Positions 41,121 to 50,582 are shown, numbered from the stretch's first letter. The stretch is DNA of 64,000 nucleotides from Corynebacterium atrinae (GCF_030408455.1 NZ_CP046977.1:496001-560000); one strand, 5' to 3'. The notes: generated by a model not told the origin, from the letters alone. Translations and numbers: made by a program.

Positions 41121-41359
41121 GGCGGTGAAGCCTTTCTATTTACGGTGCGTTTCTGGGTTCGGTTGAGGGATCTCAGAGAGGTTCACTTAGAGACTAGTGC
41201 TTATGAGTGGGGGGAGGCATGGTGGGAGAAAGAGTGTGTCTTTGGTAACTCCAATACCCCCGTGCCCGCGGGGTGGGGTGCCAGGCACTAAAATTGCAGA
41301 TGAACCGCTGTTTTTAACGCGGTCCAATACATCGTTTTCTCGCGAAAGGGAATACTTCA

Positions 41360-42415
41360 GTGAACAAGGCTATCGTCGTCTTCGAGGTCGAGGGCGGATC
41401 TGACAAGTACATCGACGGTCACCGCAAGGACACCATGCCGATCGTCAATGCCATCAAGGAGGCCGGCTGGCACGCCGAGGTTGTCTTCTTCCGCCCTGAA
41501 TGGACCGAGGACCTGTTCACCTATGTTTCCGAGAACTTTGGTGGCTACATCTCCCGCGTTAATCCCGGCAACATTCCCGGCGGCGAGAAGGGCTACTTCG
41601 ACCTGCTGACCCGTCTGTCTGACGCGGGCCTCGTGGGTATGTCCACCCCGGCCGAGATGATGGCCTACGGCGCCAAGGACGCCCTGGTCAAGCTCAACGA
41701 CACCGATCTCGTTCCGGCCGACACTGCCGCCTACTACGACGTCGAAAGCTTCCACAACACCTTCCCCACGTCGCTGTCCTACGGCGAGCGCGTACTCAAG
41801 CAGAACCGCGGCTCCACCGGCTCCGGAATCTGGCGCGTCCAGCTCGAAGACAAAGACCTCGCCGCCTCCGTCGAACCGGGCACCGCCCTGCCGCTGGACA
41901 CCAAGCTCAAGGCCACCGAAGCCGTGGACAATCACACCGAGATCCGTGAGCTCGGCGAGTTCATGGACTTCTGCGACCAGTACATCATCGGCGACAACGG
42001 CATGCTCGTGGATATGCGCTTCATGCCGCGCATCGTCGAAGGTGAAATCCGCATCCTCCTCGTCGGCCCGCACCCCGTCTTCGTCGTGCACAAGAAGCCG
42101 GCCGCCGGTGGCGACAACTTCTCCGCCACCCTGTTCTCCGGCGCTAAGTACACCTACGACAAGCCCGAGGCCTGGCAGGAACTCGTTGACCAGTTCGCCG
42201 ACGCCCGCCCCGTCATCGCGGAGAAGCTCGGCGGCGACAACATCCCGCTGATCTGGACCGCCGACTTCATGCTTGCCGATGGTGAAGACGGCTCCGATAC
42301 CTACGTGCTCGGCGAGATCAACTGCTCCTGCGTCGGCTTCACCTCCGAGCTGGACATGGGCATTCAGGAGCTCGTGGCCAAGGAAGCGATCGGCCGCGTG
42401 GAGGCTAAGGCTTAA
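41360..42415 (+). CDS. Cj0069-family protein (ATP-grasp-like)
   Basis: A 351-residue soluble protein of the Cj0069 family. Residues 1-110 look like a pre-ATP-grasp Rossmann unit (KAIVVFEVEGG). VLKQNRGSTGSGIW near residue 150 resembles an ATP-grasp phosphate-binding loop. GEINCSCVGF near residue 325 resembles the metal-binding E-x-N of ATP-grasp ligases, with two Cys next to it. These points suggest a carboxylate-amine ligase-like activity, but no substrate is known. The GTG at 41360 follows AAAGGGA. Confidence 0.75.
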   Translation: MNKAIVVFEVEGGSDKYIDGHRKDTMPIVNAIKEAGWHAEVVFFRPEWTEDLFTYVSENFGGYISRVNPGNIPGGEKGYFDLLTRLSDAGLVGMSTPAEMMAYGAKDALVKLNDTDLVPADTAAYYDVESFHNTFPTSLSYGERVLKQNRGSTGSGIWRVQLEDKDLAASVEPGTALPLDTKLKATEAVDNHTEIRELGEFMDFCDQYIIGDNGMLVDMRFMPRIVEGEIRILLVGPHPVFVVHKKPAAGGDNFSATLFSGAKYTYDKPEAWQELVDQFADARPVIAEKLGGDNIPLIWTADFMLADGEDGSDTYVLGEINCSCVGFTSELDMGIQELVAKEAIGRVEAKA

Positions 42416-42421
42416 GGGAGC

Positions 42422-42832
42422 TTAAGGCAGGAGACGCTCGACGGCGCCGGGGTCGGCGTCGGAAAGCATTTGACGGCAGCGGTCGTACTCGTCGGTTTCC
42501 CCGATGAGTGCGGCCGCTTGTGCAAGGGCGGCAATGGCACGCAGGACCGGTTGGTTCGGCTCGTGATCCCACGGCACCGGGCCCCAGCCCTTCCACTTGT
42601 TGGCGCGCAAGCGGTCCAGGGAGCGGTGGTAGCCGGTGCGGGCGTAGGCGTAGGCCACGAGCTTGTCCTCATCGCTGGAGGCGTCAGCGAGGGCGCGTTC
42701 AGCGCGGGTTGCCCAGATGAGGGGGCTGTCGGGGTGGGCGAAGGCGGCGTCCGAGGAAGCCGGATCTAGGTCGGCCGCTGGGTCGGCAGGCAGTGTCACT
42801 GGGGGCGGTGCGAGCATGTCGTTGAGTTCCAT
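42422..42832 (-). CDS. DUF3151 family protein
   Basis: A 136-residue soluble actinobacterial protein. It is mainly helical, with the conserved WATRAERAL, AYAYARTGYHRSLDRLRANKWKGWGPVPW and RAIAALAQAAALIGE stretches that characterise DUF3151. It looks TPR-like but has no known function. ATG 42832 chosen; a GTG two codons upstream is also possible. Its stop is six bases from the convergent Cj0069-family stop. Confidence 0.85.
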   Translation of the reverse strand: MELNDMLAPPPVTLPADPAADLDPASSDAAFAHPDSPLIWATRAERALADASSDEDKLVAYAYARTGYHRSLDRLRANKWKGWGPVPWDHEPNQPVLRAIAALAQAAALIGETDEYDRCRQMLSDADPGAVERLLP

Positions 42833-42926
42833 GCCCACCCACCATATGCGGAGATGTCTGGAGAAGGCAGGCGGGTGGGTAGTCTGTTTCTGTTACGGGA
42901 GATTTCGGCAGTGAAGATGAGGACAT

Positions 42927-45035
42927 ATGGTGTCAGGCGTGGCGGCAGCCCCGGCGGAGCAGATCCGTCCCCGGAGCGTTTCCTACCGCTATGATCTCGA
43001 CGGCCTGCGTGGCATCGCCATTGCATTCGTGGTCTTCTTCCACGTCTTCGTCGGCCGGGTATCGGGCGGCGTGGATGTCTTCCTGCTGCTGTCGGGTTAT
43101 TTCTTTTTGGGTTCGCAGTTGCGCTACGCGCGTCGCCCGGAGGCGAGTGCGAATCCGTGGTGGCCGATCTGGCGGATGATTCGCCGACTGGTGCCTACGC
43201 TCGTGGTGGTGCTGGCTGCGACGGTGGCTTTGCTCGTCGCCGTGGCCCCTGAGCTGCGGACAAACACCTTGGGTCGGCAGCTGTGGGCCAGCCTGGGCTA
43301 CTACCAAAACTGGGAGCTGGCGACCCAGGATGCGGCCTATGACTCGGCTTCGCTCTTTGTCAGCCCCCTGCAGCATTTGTGGTCGATGGCGGTGCAGGGG
43401 CAGTTCTATCTCATGGCGATCGGCCTGGCGATGGCGGTGATCTGGGTGCGCCGGACTGGGTCGGATATCTCGAAATTGGTCGGCCCTCTCCTCGTCGTGG
43501 TCACGGTCGCGTCTTTCCTCTACGCCTGGAAGCTGCACGGCGTTGATCAGCAACTGAACTACTACTCCACGTGGTCGCGGTTGTGGCAGCTCACGCTGGG
43601 GGCGCTGCTGGCACTCTACGGCTCGCACCTCACGTTGCCGGATCGGGTGCGCGTGGCGGCAACGTGGGTGGGTTTGGCGATGGTCCTCACCACGGGTTTC
43701 CTCTTCGACGGTGCCTCGAACTTCCCCGGACCCGCTGCGCTGTTCCCGATCGGCGGGGCCGCGCTCGTCATCGCCGGCGGGGGCTATGGTCGTTTGTCGG
43801 CGGCGTTGGCGCACCGGTGGATGCGCTGGCTCGGCGACATTGCCTACGCGCTGTACCTGTGGCATTGGCCGTTGCTCATCCTCGCGCTGGCCTATGCCGG
43901 GGAAGACGCAAACATTTGGATTGGCATCGGGGTCGTGGCCGTGTCGGTGATCCTTGCCGATTTCACCCACCGCTTCGTGGAGGTCCCGCTGCGCCAGCAC
44001 GGTAGACGTCCCGTCCAGGGCGAAAAAAGAGTGGCCGGTGCCGTGGAGGAGCTGCAGACGGAGTCCAGCGCCCGAGGGCGTTCCATCGGCGCCGTGCTCA
44101 TCGTGGCCCTGACGTCCATGTTGCTAACAGTCCCACAAGCCTGGGCCGAGCGCATTGCGGACATCGGGCAGATGAGGTTGGACCCGCGGGAGTATCCGGG
44201 GGCAATGGCGACAGCCGGGCAGCGGGTACCGGCAGTGGAGGAATTTCAACCGGAGCTTCCCGTGGTGCATGAGTACTACCCACCAGCGTGGACGATGGGC
44301 TGCATGTCGGTGTTTGGCAGTGATCCCGCCCTGCTTCCGGTGGAAGAGCGTGGCGAAGAGGATTGCGTGTTGGGCGATCCTGATGCCCGATTCGACGTCT
44401 ACGTCGTTGGGGGTTCCCACGCTGAGCAGTGGACGACGGCGCTGGACATGTTGGGCTGGCAGTACCGCTTCCGGGTGATCCCCCTGACCAGACAGTCCTG
44501 CCCGACGTTTGAGACGGAGCTGGATGGGGTGTTTAGCGAAGACTGCCAGACCTTTAACAAGTCGGTGTTGCGCAAGATCGACGAGGATCGCCCCGATCTG
44601 GTCATCTCGACCTCGACGCGCCCGTTGATCGAGAAGGGACGCACCGTCGATGAGGTGCCGCTGAGCTACCCTACGCTGTGGAACTTCCTCGCAGACCGGG
44701 GGATCCCCTTCGTGGGGTTGCGGGATAATCCGTGGTTCCTGGAGCCGGATGGGTCCGGGTTCATGGTGTCGCGGTGTGTCGCCGAAACGGGCGACGTGGA
44801 CGGTTGCGGCCAGCCCCGCTCCGAGGCTTACGCTTCCGTCGATCCGGCGGCGCGCTATCTCAAGCGCTTGCCGAACATGAAGGCCGTGGACACCGCAGAC
44901 TGGTTCTGCCCGGGGGATACCTGCCCGGGAGTAATTGGCAACGTCTACGTCTACCGTGACGGCAACCATTTCTCCGTGGCCTACGGGGAGAGTCTCGCGC
45001 CATTGCTGTGGGACGAGATCAAGGAATTCTTCTAG
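42927..45035 (+). CDS. OafA-type acyltransferase with SGNH domain
   Basis: A 702-residue cell-envelope O-acyltransferase. Residues 15-370 are the acyltransferase-3 membrane domain with about ten helices (YRYDLDGLRGIAIAFVVFFH, a conserved Arg-Asp-Gly region). Residues 390-702 are an extracytoplasmic SGNH domain with nucleophile Ser497 in GGSHAEQW and Asp678/His681 in DGNHFS. Such proteins acetylate cell-wall or exported polysaccharides or lipids; the acceptor is unknown. The stop overlaps the convergent maf stop by four bases. Confidence 0.9.
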   Translation: MVSGVAAAPAEQIRPRSVSYRYDLDGLRGIAIAFVVFFHVFVGRVSGGVDVFLLLSGYFFLGSQLRYARRPEASANPWWPIWRMIRRLVPTLVVVLAATVALLVAVAPELRTNTLGRQLWASLGYYQNWELATQDAAYDSASLFVSPLQHLWSMAVQGQFYLMAIGLAMAVIWVRRTGSDISKLVGPLLVVVTVASFLYAWKLHGVDQQLNYYSTWSRLWQLTLGALLALYGSHLTLPDRVRVAATWVGLAMVLTTGFLFDGASNFPGPAALFPIGGAALVIAGGGYGRLSAALAHRWMRWLGDIAYALYLWHWPLLILALAYAGEDANIWIGIGVVAVSVILADFTHRFVEVPLRQHGRRPVQGEKRVAGAVEELQTESSARGRSIGAVLIVALTSMLLTVPQAWAERIADIGQMRLDPREYPGAMATAGQRVPAVEEFQPELPVVHEYYPPAWTMGCMSVFGSDPALLPVEERGEEDCVLGDPDARFDVYVVGGSHAEQWTTALDMLGWQYRFRVIPLTRQSCPTFETELDGVFSEDCQTFNKSVLRKIDEDRPDLVISTSTRPLIEKGRTVDEVPLSYPTLWNFLADRGIPFVGLRDNPWFLEPDGSGFMVSRCVAETGDVDGCGQPRSEAYASVDPAARYLKRLPNMKAVDTADWFCPGDTCPGVIGNVYVYRDGNHFSVAYGESLAPLLWDEIKEFF

Positions 45036-45628
45036 CGGTTCCAGAAGTCCGATACCGAGAAGCCGAAGTGGTACAGGGCCCGTCGCACGAGGGGCAGCGA
45101 TAGCCCGACCACGGAAGAGGGGTCGCCCTCGATGCGGTCGATGAACCAGCCGCCGAGGGCCTCGAGGGTAAACGCGCCGGCGCACTCTAGGGGCTCGCCC
45201 GTGGCGGCGTAGGCGTCAATGTCTTTGGGGGAGGCGTCGGCGAAGTGCACCGTCGTGGAGGCGGTTTCTACGACTGTGTGCCCGCCGTAGACCACGCAAT
45301 GCCCGGTGAGTAGCTCTGCGCTGCGGCCTGCTTGGGCCTGCCATCGCTCGATGGTGCGCTCCACCGTGTGGGGCTTGCCCTGGAGTTCCCCGTCCAGCAG
45401 GAGCATGGAATCACAGCCGATGACCACCGTATCGGCCGGATACTCGCCGGCGACGGCGAGTGCCTTCGCCTCGGCGAGGGCGGCGACGGTGCGGGAGGCG
45501 GGGGCGTCGATAAGCTGGGTGAACAGTGCTTCCTCATCGACGTGGGCCGGATGAACAATCGGTTCAACCCCCGCGGAGTGAAGGATGAACTTCCGCGAGG
45601 GCGAGGCTGACGCGAGGACCAGCTGCAT
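45032..45628 (-). CDS. maf: Maf-family nucleotide pyrophosphatase
   Basis: A 198-residue Maf/YceF-type enzyme that hydrolyses modified or canonical nucleoside triphosphates to limit misincorporation. It has LVLASASPSRK at the N-terminus, the VIGCDSMLLLDGE active-site region and GGWFIDRIEGDPSSVVGL near the C-terminus. ATG 45628 shares its first base with the last base of the accE stop (TGATG), so it is coupled to the acyl-CoA carboxylase operon. Upstream in-frame sequence lies inside accE. Confidence 0.92.
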   Translation of the reverse strand: MQLVLASASPSRKFILHSAGVEPIVHPAHVDEEALFTQLIDAPASRTVAALAEAKALAVAGEYPADTVVIGCDSMLLLDGELQGKPHTVERTIERWQAQAGRSAELLTGHCVVYGGHTVVETASTTVHFADASPKDIDAYAATGEPLECAGAFTLEALGGWFIDRIEGDPSSVVGLSLPLVRRALYHFGFSVSDFWNR

Positions 45629-45843
45629 CAGTAGAACGTGACGTTGCGGAACGCGTTCGGGTTGTACAAGGTCGTGCGCTGGAGACGATCCTCGGGGCGG
45701 CCCCACAGGTTACGCTCGCCGGAATCCTCAGCGGGGCGGCGCTTGGCCAGACCCGCGATGACGGCGGTGAGCGCGGCTAGCTCGGTGGCATCCGGGTTTC
45801 CTTTGAGGACCCGAAACAGTGGCTTTTCCATGGTTGTGGTCAC
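45628..45843 (-). CDS. accE: Acyl-CoA carboxylase epsilon subunit AccE
   Basis: A 71-residue protein resembling actinobacterial epsilon subunits that stimulate acyl-CoA carboxylase complexes: LFRVLKGNPDATELAALTAVIAG at the N-terminus and a WGRPEDRLQ-containing basic tail. GTG 45843 is preceded by GGAG that directly follows the accD2 TAA, so the ribosome site is formed at that stop. An upstream start at 45873 would overlap accD2. Position directly after accD2 supports the call. Confidence 0.85.
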   Translation of the reverse strand: MTTTMEKPLFRVLKGNPDATELAALTAVIAGLAKRRPAEDSGERNLWGRPEDRLQRTTLYNPNAFRNVTFY

Positions 45844-45853
45844 GTTCTGCTCC

Positions 45854-47398
45854 TTAGAGGGGGATGTTGCCATGCTTTTTCGGCGGGGTCATGAGGACCT
45901 TGCGATCCAACAGGCGCAGGCCATCGACGAGGCGAGCCCGGGTGGTCGACGGCTCAATCACCGCGTCCACCAAGCTGCGTTCCGCAGCCAGGTAGGGGGT
46001 GAGGTACTTCTCGGCGTAGTCCGCCTCGTCCACCGAGAGCTTATCGACGGCCGCGGCAGCCTCCGCCACCGCAATCTGCGCCGTGGGCCACGCGAAGACG
46101 AGGTCCGCGCCGAGGTCCTTCGACCCCATGAGCACATAAGAGGCGCCGATGGCGCGGCGGGTGATCACCGTGATCTTGCCGACGCTGGCCTCAGCGTAGG
46201 CATACGCCAGCTTGGCACCGCGACGCAGGACTCCGCCGTGTTCCTCCCCCTCGGAGGGGACGAAACCGGGGGAATCGACGAACTCGATGAGCGGAATGTT
46301 GAAGGAGTCGCACGTGCGGATGAAACGCGCTGCCTTCTCCGCAGAGGTGGAATCGAGGCACCCGGCCAGCTCGGAGGGCTGGTTGGCCACGATGCCCACG
46401 GTGCGGCCCTCGACGCGGGCGAATCCGGTGACGATATTGGTGGCGTACTGCGGCTGCAGCTCGAAGAAGGTGCCGTTGTCCACCACGCGACGGATGACAT
46501 CGCTGACGTCGTAGGTCTGCGCGTTGGAGTCGGGGACGATGGTGTCGAGGTCGATGTCCGCCTCGGAGCCCTCCGAGCCTTCTTGTGCCTCTGGTGCTTC
46601 GGCGCGGGGGGCTTCCGCCCGGTTGTTGGCGGGCAGGAAACCCACGATCTCCTGGACCAATTCGATGGCGGCGGCATCGCTGTCTGCGGTGGCGTGTGCC
46701 GTGCCGGAGGTGGCCGCGTGAACCTGCGCACTGCCCAGGGAATCGGCGGTGGCGGCCGTGCCGGTGACCTTTTCCACGACGTCTGCGGCCACCAGATGCA
46801 GGCTGGCCTGGCCATCGACCATAACGAGGATGTCCGCGAACACGGGTGCCAGCGCGTGGACGCCTTCCGTGTGGCCGGTGACGATGGCGATCTGGGGGAT
46901 CAATCCCGAGGCGGTGGTGGAACGGGCGATGATCTTCGAGTACATCGACAGGGTGACGATGCCTTCGGCGATGCGTGCGCCGACGCCCTCATGAATGCCG
47001 ATGATGGGCACACCGGTCTTGATGGCGAGGTCATAGATCTTGATGATCTTCTCGCCATACACCTCGCCGAGAGTTCCCTCGAATACCGTCGCATCCTGGG
47101 AGAACACGCAGACCTTGCGGCCTTGGATGGTGCCGTAGCCGGTGACTACGCCGTCGGTGAGGGGGCGCTCGCCGTCTAGGCCGAACTCGGCGGAACGGTG
47201 CCGGGCCAGGGCATCGGTTTCCACGAAAGAATCGTCGTCGAGCAGGCTGATGAGGCGCTCGCGGGCGGTCTGGTTGCCCGCGGCGTGGGTGGCCTCGACA
47301 GCGTCGGTTCCCACCGGGGCCTCGGCCTCCGCCAGGCGGGCCCGCAAATCGGCGAGCCTTCCGGCGGTGGTGGTGAGATCAGGGGAGGTGGTCGTCAT
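45854..47398 (-). CDS. Acyl-CoA carboxylase beta subunit (DtsR2/AccD2-like)
   Basis: A 514-residue carboxyltransferase of the propionyl/acyl-CoA carboxylase beta family. It has the crotonase-type oxyanion segments GVGARIAEGI and RRGAKLAYAYAEA, and the AWPTAQIAV tail. By synteny with C. glutamicum (accE - dtsR2 - dtsR1) this is the DtsR2-type subunit used with AccBC for fatty or mycolic acid precursor supply. Residues about 258-275 form a low-complexity Ala/Glu insert. Exact substrate is not deducible. A terminator-like hairpin separates it from accD1 upstream. Confidence 0.9.
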   Translation of the reverse strand: MTTTSPDLTTTAGRLADLRARLAEAEAPVGTDAVEATHAAGNQTARERLISLLDDDSFVETDALARHRSAEFGLDGERPLTDGVVTGYGTIQGRKVCVFSQDATVFEGTLGEVYGEKIIKIYDLAIKTGVPIIGIHEGVGARIAEGIVTLSMYSKIIARSTTASGLIPQIAIVTGHTEGVHALAPVFADILVMVDGQASLHLVAADVVEKVTGTAATADSLGSAQVHAATSGTAHATADSDAAAIELVQEIVGFLPANNRAEAPRAEAPEAQEGSEGSEADIDLDTIVPDSNAQTYDVSDVIRRVVDNGTFFELQPQYATNIVTGFARVEGRTVGIVANQPSELAGCLDSTSAEKAARFIRTCDSFNIPLIEFVDSPGFVPSEGEEHGGVLRRGAKLAYAYAEASVGKITVITRRAIGASYVLMGSKDLGADLVFAWPTAQIAVAEAAAAVDKLSVDEADYAEKYLTPYLAAERSLVDAVIEPSTTRARLVDGLRLLDRKVLMTPPKKHGNIPL

Positions 47399-47437
47399 GG
47401 TCCTCTAGTCTAGGTTGTTGCGCAGGTACCGCGAAAA

Positions 47438-47481
47438 GAAGGCCCCGCGGACCCCAATGAAGAGGTGCGCGGGGTAACTTC
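47438..47481 (-). terminator. Hairpin between accD1 and accD2 (terminator or attenuator)
   Basis: A 7-bp GC stem CCCCGCG / CGCGGGG with outer GAAG / CTTC pairing. On the minus strand it is followed by TTCTTTTCG. It starts 13 bp beyond the accD1 stop, so it may stop or reduce transcription into accD2-accE-maf. Confidence 0.55.
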
Positions 47482-47493
47482 TCGGCCGAATTC

Positions 47494-49125
47494 TTAGAGC
47501 GGGATGTTCCCGTGCTTGCGGGCCGGGCGGGACACGTTCTTGTCCTGGTAGAGGCGGAGATTGCGGGCGATCATGCCGCGAGTCTCGCTGGGGAGGATGA
47601 CCGCGTCGATGAGGCCGCGCTCCGCTGCCTTGTACGGGTTGAGCATGTGGTCCTCGTACTCGCGCTCGAAGGACTTGGCCAGCTCGACGACATCGAGGCC
47701 CTTCTCGGAGGCCTCCTTGAGCTCCTTGCGGTAGATGAAGCCCACGGCACCGGCAGCGCCCATGACGGCGATCTGCGCGGTCGGCCACGCCAGGTTGACG
47801 TCAGCGCCGAGGCCCTTGGAGCCCATGACGCAGTACGCTCCGCCGTAGGCCTTGCGGGTGGTGACGGTGATCTTCGGGACAGTGGCCTCGCCGTAGGCGT
47901 AGAGCAGCTTCGCACCGCGGCGGAGGATGCCGCCGTACTCCTGGCCGGCGCCGGGCAGGAAGCCCGGGACGTCGACAAGCATGACGATGGGGATGTTGAA
48001 GGCGTCGCAGGTGCGGATGAAGCGGGCGGCCTTCTCGGAGGAGTCGATGTCGAGGCAGCCGGCGTAGACGGAGGGCTGGTTCGCGACGAAGCCGACCGAC
48101 TGGCCCTCGATGCGGCCGAAGGCGATGACGACGTTCTCGGCGCGCTGAGCCTGGATCTCCAGGTACTCGCCGTCGTCGGTGAGGCACTCGATGACCTCGC
48201 GGACATCGTAAGGCTGGGTCGGCGAATCCGGGATGATGCCGTCGAGCTTGAGGTCATCGGCGGTGATGTTGTCGCCAACCGCGCCCTGGTCAGCGGTGAA
48301 GGGCTCGTAGGGGGCGACCGTGCGGTTGTTGGAAGGCAGGAAGCCCAGCAGGTCGTGGACCCAGTCGAGGGCCTCTTCATCGGTCTGGGCCGTGAAGTGG
48401 GAGTTACCGGCGGTGGCCATGTGCGTCGTGGCGCCGCCGAGCTCTTCCTGGGTGATTTCCTCGCCGGTGACGGTCTTGATCACGTCTGGGCCGGTGACGA
48501 ACATCTTGGAGGTCTTGTCCACCATGACGACGAAGTCGGTGAGGGCGGGGGAGTACGCATTGCCGCCAGCGGAGGCGCCCATGATCACTGAGATCTGCGG
48601 GACCACACCCGAGGCGTGGATGTTCTGGTAGAAGGTCCGGGCGATCTGGTCGAGGGAGACCGCGCCGTCCTGGATGCGCGCGCCAGCACCCTCGTAGAGG
48701 CCGATGAGCGGGCGGCCGGTGGTGACGGCCAAGTCCATGATCTTGATCATTTTCTCGCCGTACACCTCGCCGAGGGCGCCACCGAAGACGGTGCCGTCCT
48801 GGGAGAAGATGCAGACCTCGCGGCCGTCGATGGTGCCCCAGCCGGTGACGATGCCGTCGGTGGTGGGGTGCTTCTTGCCCATACCGAAGTCGGTGGTGCG
48901 GTGCTTGGCCAGCATGTCGGTCTCGACGAAGGAGCCCTCGTCGAGGAGGTAATCCAGGCGCTCACGTGCCGTCAGCCGGTTCTGGGCGTGCACCCGCTCC
49001 ACGGCCTTCTCGCCCATGGGGTAGGTGGCTTCCGCGCGGCGACGCTTCAGGTCGGCGATCTTGCCGGCGGTGGTGGTGACGTCGGTCAGATCGGACAGGT
49101 CCGTCAAAGGTGAGGAAATGGTCAT
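47494..49125 (-). CDS. accD1: Acetyl-CoA carboxylase beta subunit AccD1 (DtsR1)
   Basis: A 543-residue carboxyltransferase. With AccBC and AccE it makes malonyl-CoA, the committed step of fatty acid synthesis, in the cytosol. It shows [41 protein letters not shown], a [18 protein letters not shown] segment and the [16 protein letters not shown] motif. Its length and sequence match C. glutamicum DtsR1 (AccD1). ATG 49125 (MTISSPLTD) fits; seven upstream codons are not conserved. An imperfect inverted repeat lies upstream. Confidence 0.95.
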   Translation of the reverse strand: MTISSPLTDLSDLTDVTTTAGKIADLKRRRAEATYPMGEKAVERVHAQNRLTARERLDYLLDEGSFVETDMLAKHRTTDFGMGKKHPTTDGIVTGWGTIDGREVCIFSQDGTVFGGALGEVYGEKMIKIMDLAVTTGRPLIGLYEGAGARIQDGAVSLDQIARTFYQNIHASGVVPQISVIMGASAGGNAYSPALTDFVVMVDKTSKMFVTGPDVIKTVTGEEITQEELGGATTHMATAGNSHFTAQTDEEALDWVHDLLGFLPSNNRTVAPYEPFTADQGAVGDNITADDLKLDGIIPDSPTQPYDVREVIECLTDDGEYLEIQAQRAENVVIAFGRIEGQSVGFVANQPSVYAGCLDIDSSEKAARFIRTCDAFNIPIVMLVDVPGFLPGAGQEYGGILRRGAKLLYAYGEATVPKITVTTRKAYGGAYCVMGSKGLGADVNLAWPTAQIAVMGAAGAVGFIYRKELKEASEKGLDVVELAKSFEREYEDHMLNPYKAAERGLIDAVILPSETRGMIARNLRLYQDKNVSRPARKHGNIPL

Positions 49126-49151
49126 GTTTGGGAATAGTAGACCCATTGATG

Positions 49152-49176
49152 CGTAGTTTCCACAACGAAACCTACG
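49152..49176 (-). promoter_or_regulatory. Imperfect inverted repeat upstream of accD1
   Basis: CGTAG-TTTC ... GAAAC-CTACG forms an imperfect 9-10 bp inverted repeat with a six-base centre, 27-51 bp upstream of the accD1 start. In C. glutamicum accD1 is repressed by the fatty acid regulator FasR, so this is a candidate operator. I did not match it to an exact FasR consensus. Confidence 0.3.
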
Positions 49177-49296
49177 TGATGAGTATCACACTTCATGTTT
49201 GTGCAGGTGGCGGCGCTTTTGCGGGCAAAATATCGGCGTGTCGGAAGTGGCTCATGTGACTAGATGGGCCTTCCCGGACCTGTACACTCGCTTCCC

Positions 49297-50079
49297 GTGA
49301 CCACCCCTGAGAGCTACTACCGCGACCACCTGCCGTCCTACGCCCGCGTCGACTGGGTCCCCGAGACGGGCTCCACCAACGCCGACCTCCTCGCGGATTC
49401 CCTAGCCCCGGCCTGGACCGTGCGCCTGGCCGGGCAGCAAACCGCAGGTCGCGGCCGGATGGGGCGCCCGTGGGTCTCACCCGCCGGCACTCAGGTCATC
49501 CTGTCAGTACTCCTGCGCCCCACGGTCGAAGAGATGGACCAGCTGGGCACCATCCCCCTGGCGGCGGGCCTCGCGGTGCTGGACGCCGTGAGAGAGGTCG
49601 CAGGAACGGGGGCAGACGTACAGCTCAAATGGCCCAACGACGTGCTGCTGAACGAGAAGAAGATCTGCGGCATCCTCGCCGAGGCCGCCGGGCTGCCGGA
49701 AGATCCCCGCATCGTCGTCGGCCTGGGACTTAACGTCTCGCTCACCCGCGAGCAACTCCCCGTGCCGCACGCCACCTCGCTGGCACTGGAAGGCATCGAC
49801 ATTCCCGTCGAGGAGGCCGGCGTCACCGTCCTGACCGCCCTGCATCGCAGGCTGGGACAGTGGGCCACCGGCGGGCGTGGCCTCATGGCGGACTACCGCG
49901 CGGTCTGCGCGACCATCGGCAAGCCAGTCCGCGTCGAGGCCGCCACCGGACAACTCCTGGGCACCGTCACCGGCGTGTCCAATGACGGACGGTTGGAGCT
50001 CGAAGACGAACAAGGAGCCCGCCACTTTATCTCCGCCGGTGACGTCACTCACCTTCGCCGCACCGACACCAGCTACTAG
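49297..50079 (+). CDS. birA: Biotin-[acetyl-CoA carboxylase] ligase BirA
   Basis: Attaches biotin to the lysines of AccBC and Pyc, both encoded in this window. The 260-residue protein lacks an N-terminal DNA-binding domain, so it is a class I ligase that does not act as a repressor. It has ETGSTNADLL, the GRGRMGRPWVSP biotinyl-adenylate loop and KWPNDVLLNEKKICGIL. GTG 49297 has no ribosome site, but a -10-like TACACT lies at 49281-49286, so the mRNA may be leaderless. Confidence 0.93.
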   Translation: MTTPESYYRDHLPSYARVDWVPETGSTNADLLADSLAPAWTVRLAGQQTAGRGRMGRPWVSPAGTQVILSVLLRPTVEEMDQLGTIPLAAGLAVLDAVREVAGTGADVQLKWPNDVLLNEKKICGILAEAAGLPEDPRIVVGLGLNVSLTREQLPVPHATSLALEGIDIPVEEAGVTVLTALHRRLGQWATGGRGLMADYRAVCATIGKPVRVEAATGQLLGTVTGVSNDGRLELEDEQGARHFISAGDVTHLRRTDTSY

Positions 50080-50090
50080 ACTCTCGCCCC

Positions 50091-50564
50091 ATGGGATCCA
50101 TCCGACCGGGACAAGGAGAGGTAGTGCGCGCCGACCTCACGGCGCCGCTGCGCACGCTCACCTTCCCCACTCTCGAACTCATCCTCATCACCGGGGTGTG
50201 TTGGATGGGCATCGGATGGCTCGATCAACCTGGCCAGGCCTTCGGTGTAGATATCCGCAACGGACTCGTGGGGATCTGGGCACTGCTGGTGCTGTGGCGC
50301 TTCGTGGTGCCGCTGCTACGCGCGCGCCGCCGCCGCTTCCTGGTCACCGACCGCCGCATCATCGTCCGCGACGGCACCTTCCGCTCCCGGGTCGACTCCA
50401 TCCCGCTTCACGACGTCCGCGGCGTCCAACGCCGCCGCAACGGCATCACCTTGGCGATCCTCGGCTTCGACCGCCCCCTGTATTTCCCCGATGTCCCGCG
50501 CACCAAGAAGGTCGCGTCCCTCATCGAGTCCTCCCTGCCGCCCGTGCCGGTGCGCTACTGGTAG
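50091..50564 (+). CDS. PH-domain membrane protein (YdbS/bPH2-like)
   Basis: A 157-residue protein with two transmembrane helices (about 28-48 and 58-76) and a C-terminal bacterial PH domain (about 84-150). The latter begins RRRRFLVTDRRIIVRDG and contains DSIPLHDVRGVQ. It is encoded 11 bp after birA on the same strand. Such proteins are membrane-associated, and their role in Corynebacterium is unknown. Confidence 0.8.
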   Translation: MGSIRPGQGEVVRADLTAPLRTLTFPTLELILITGVCWMGIGWLDQPGQAFGVDIRNGLVGIWALLVLWRFVVPLLRARRRRFLVTDRRIIVRDGTFRSRVDSIPLHDVRGVQRRRNGITLAILGFDRPLYFPDVPRTKKVASLIESSLPPVPVRYW

Positions 50565-50582
50565 ACGGCTATAGTAAAGCCC

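Noticed and set aside
45638..47179. 513-codon plus-strand frame opposite accD2
   Set aside because: Antisense to a clear carboxyltransferase; Gly/Arg-rich with no domain.
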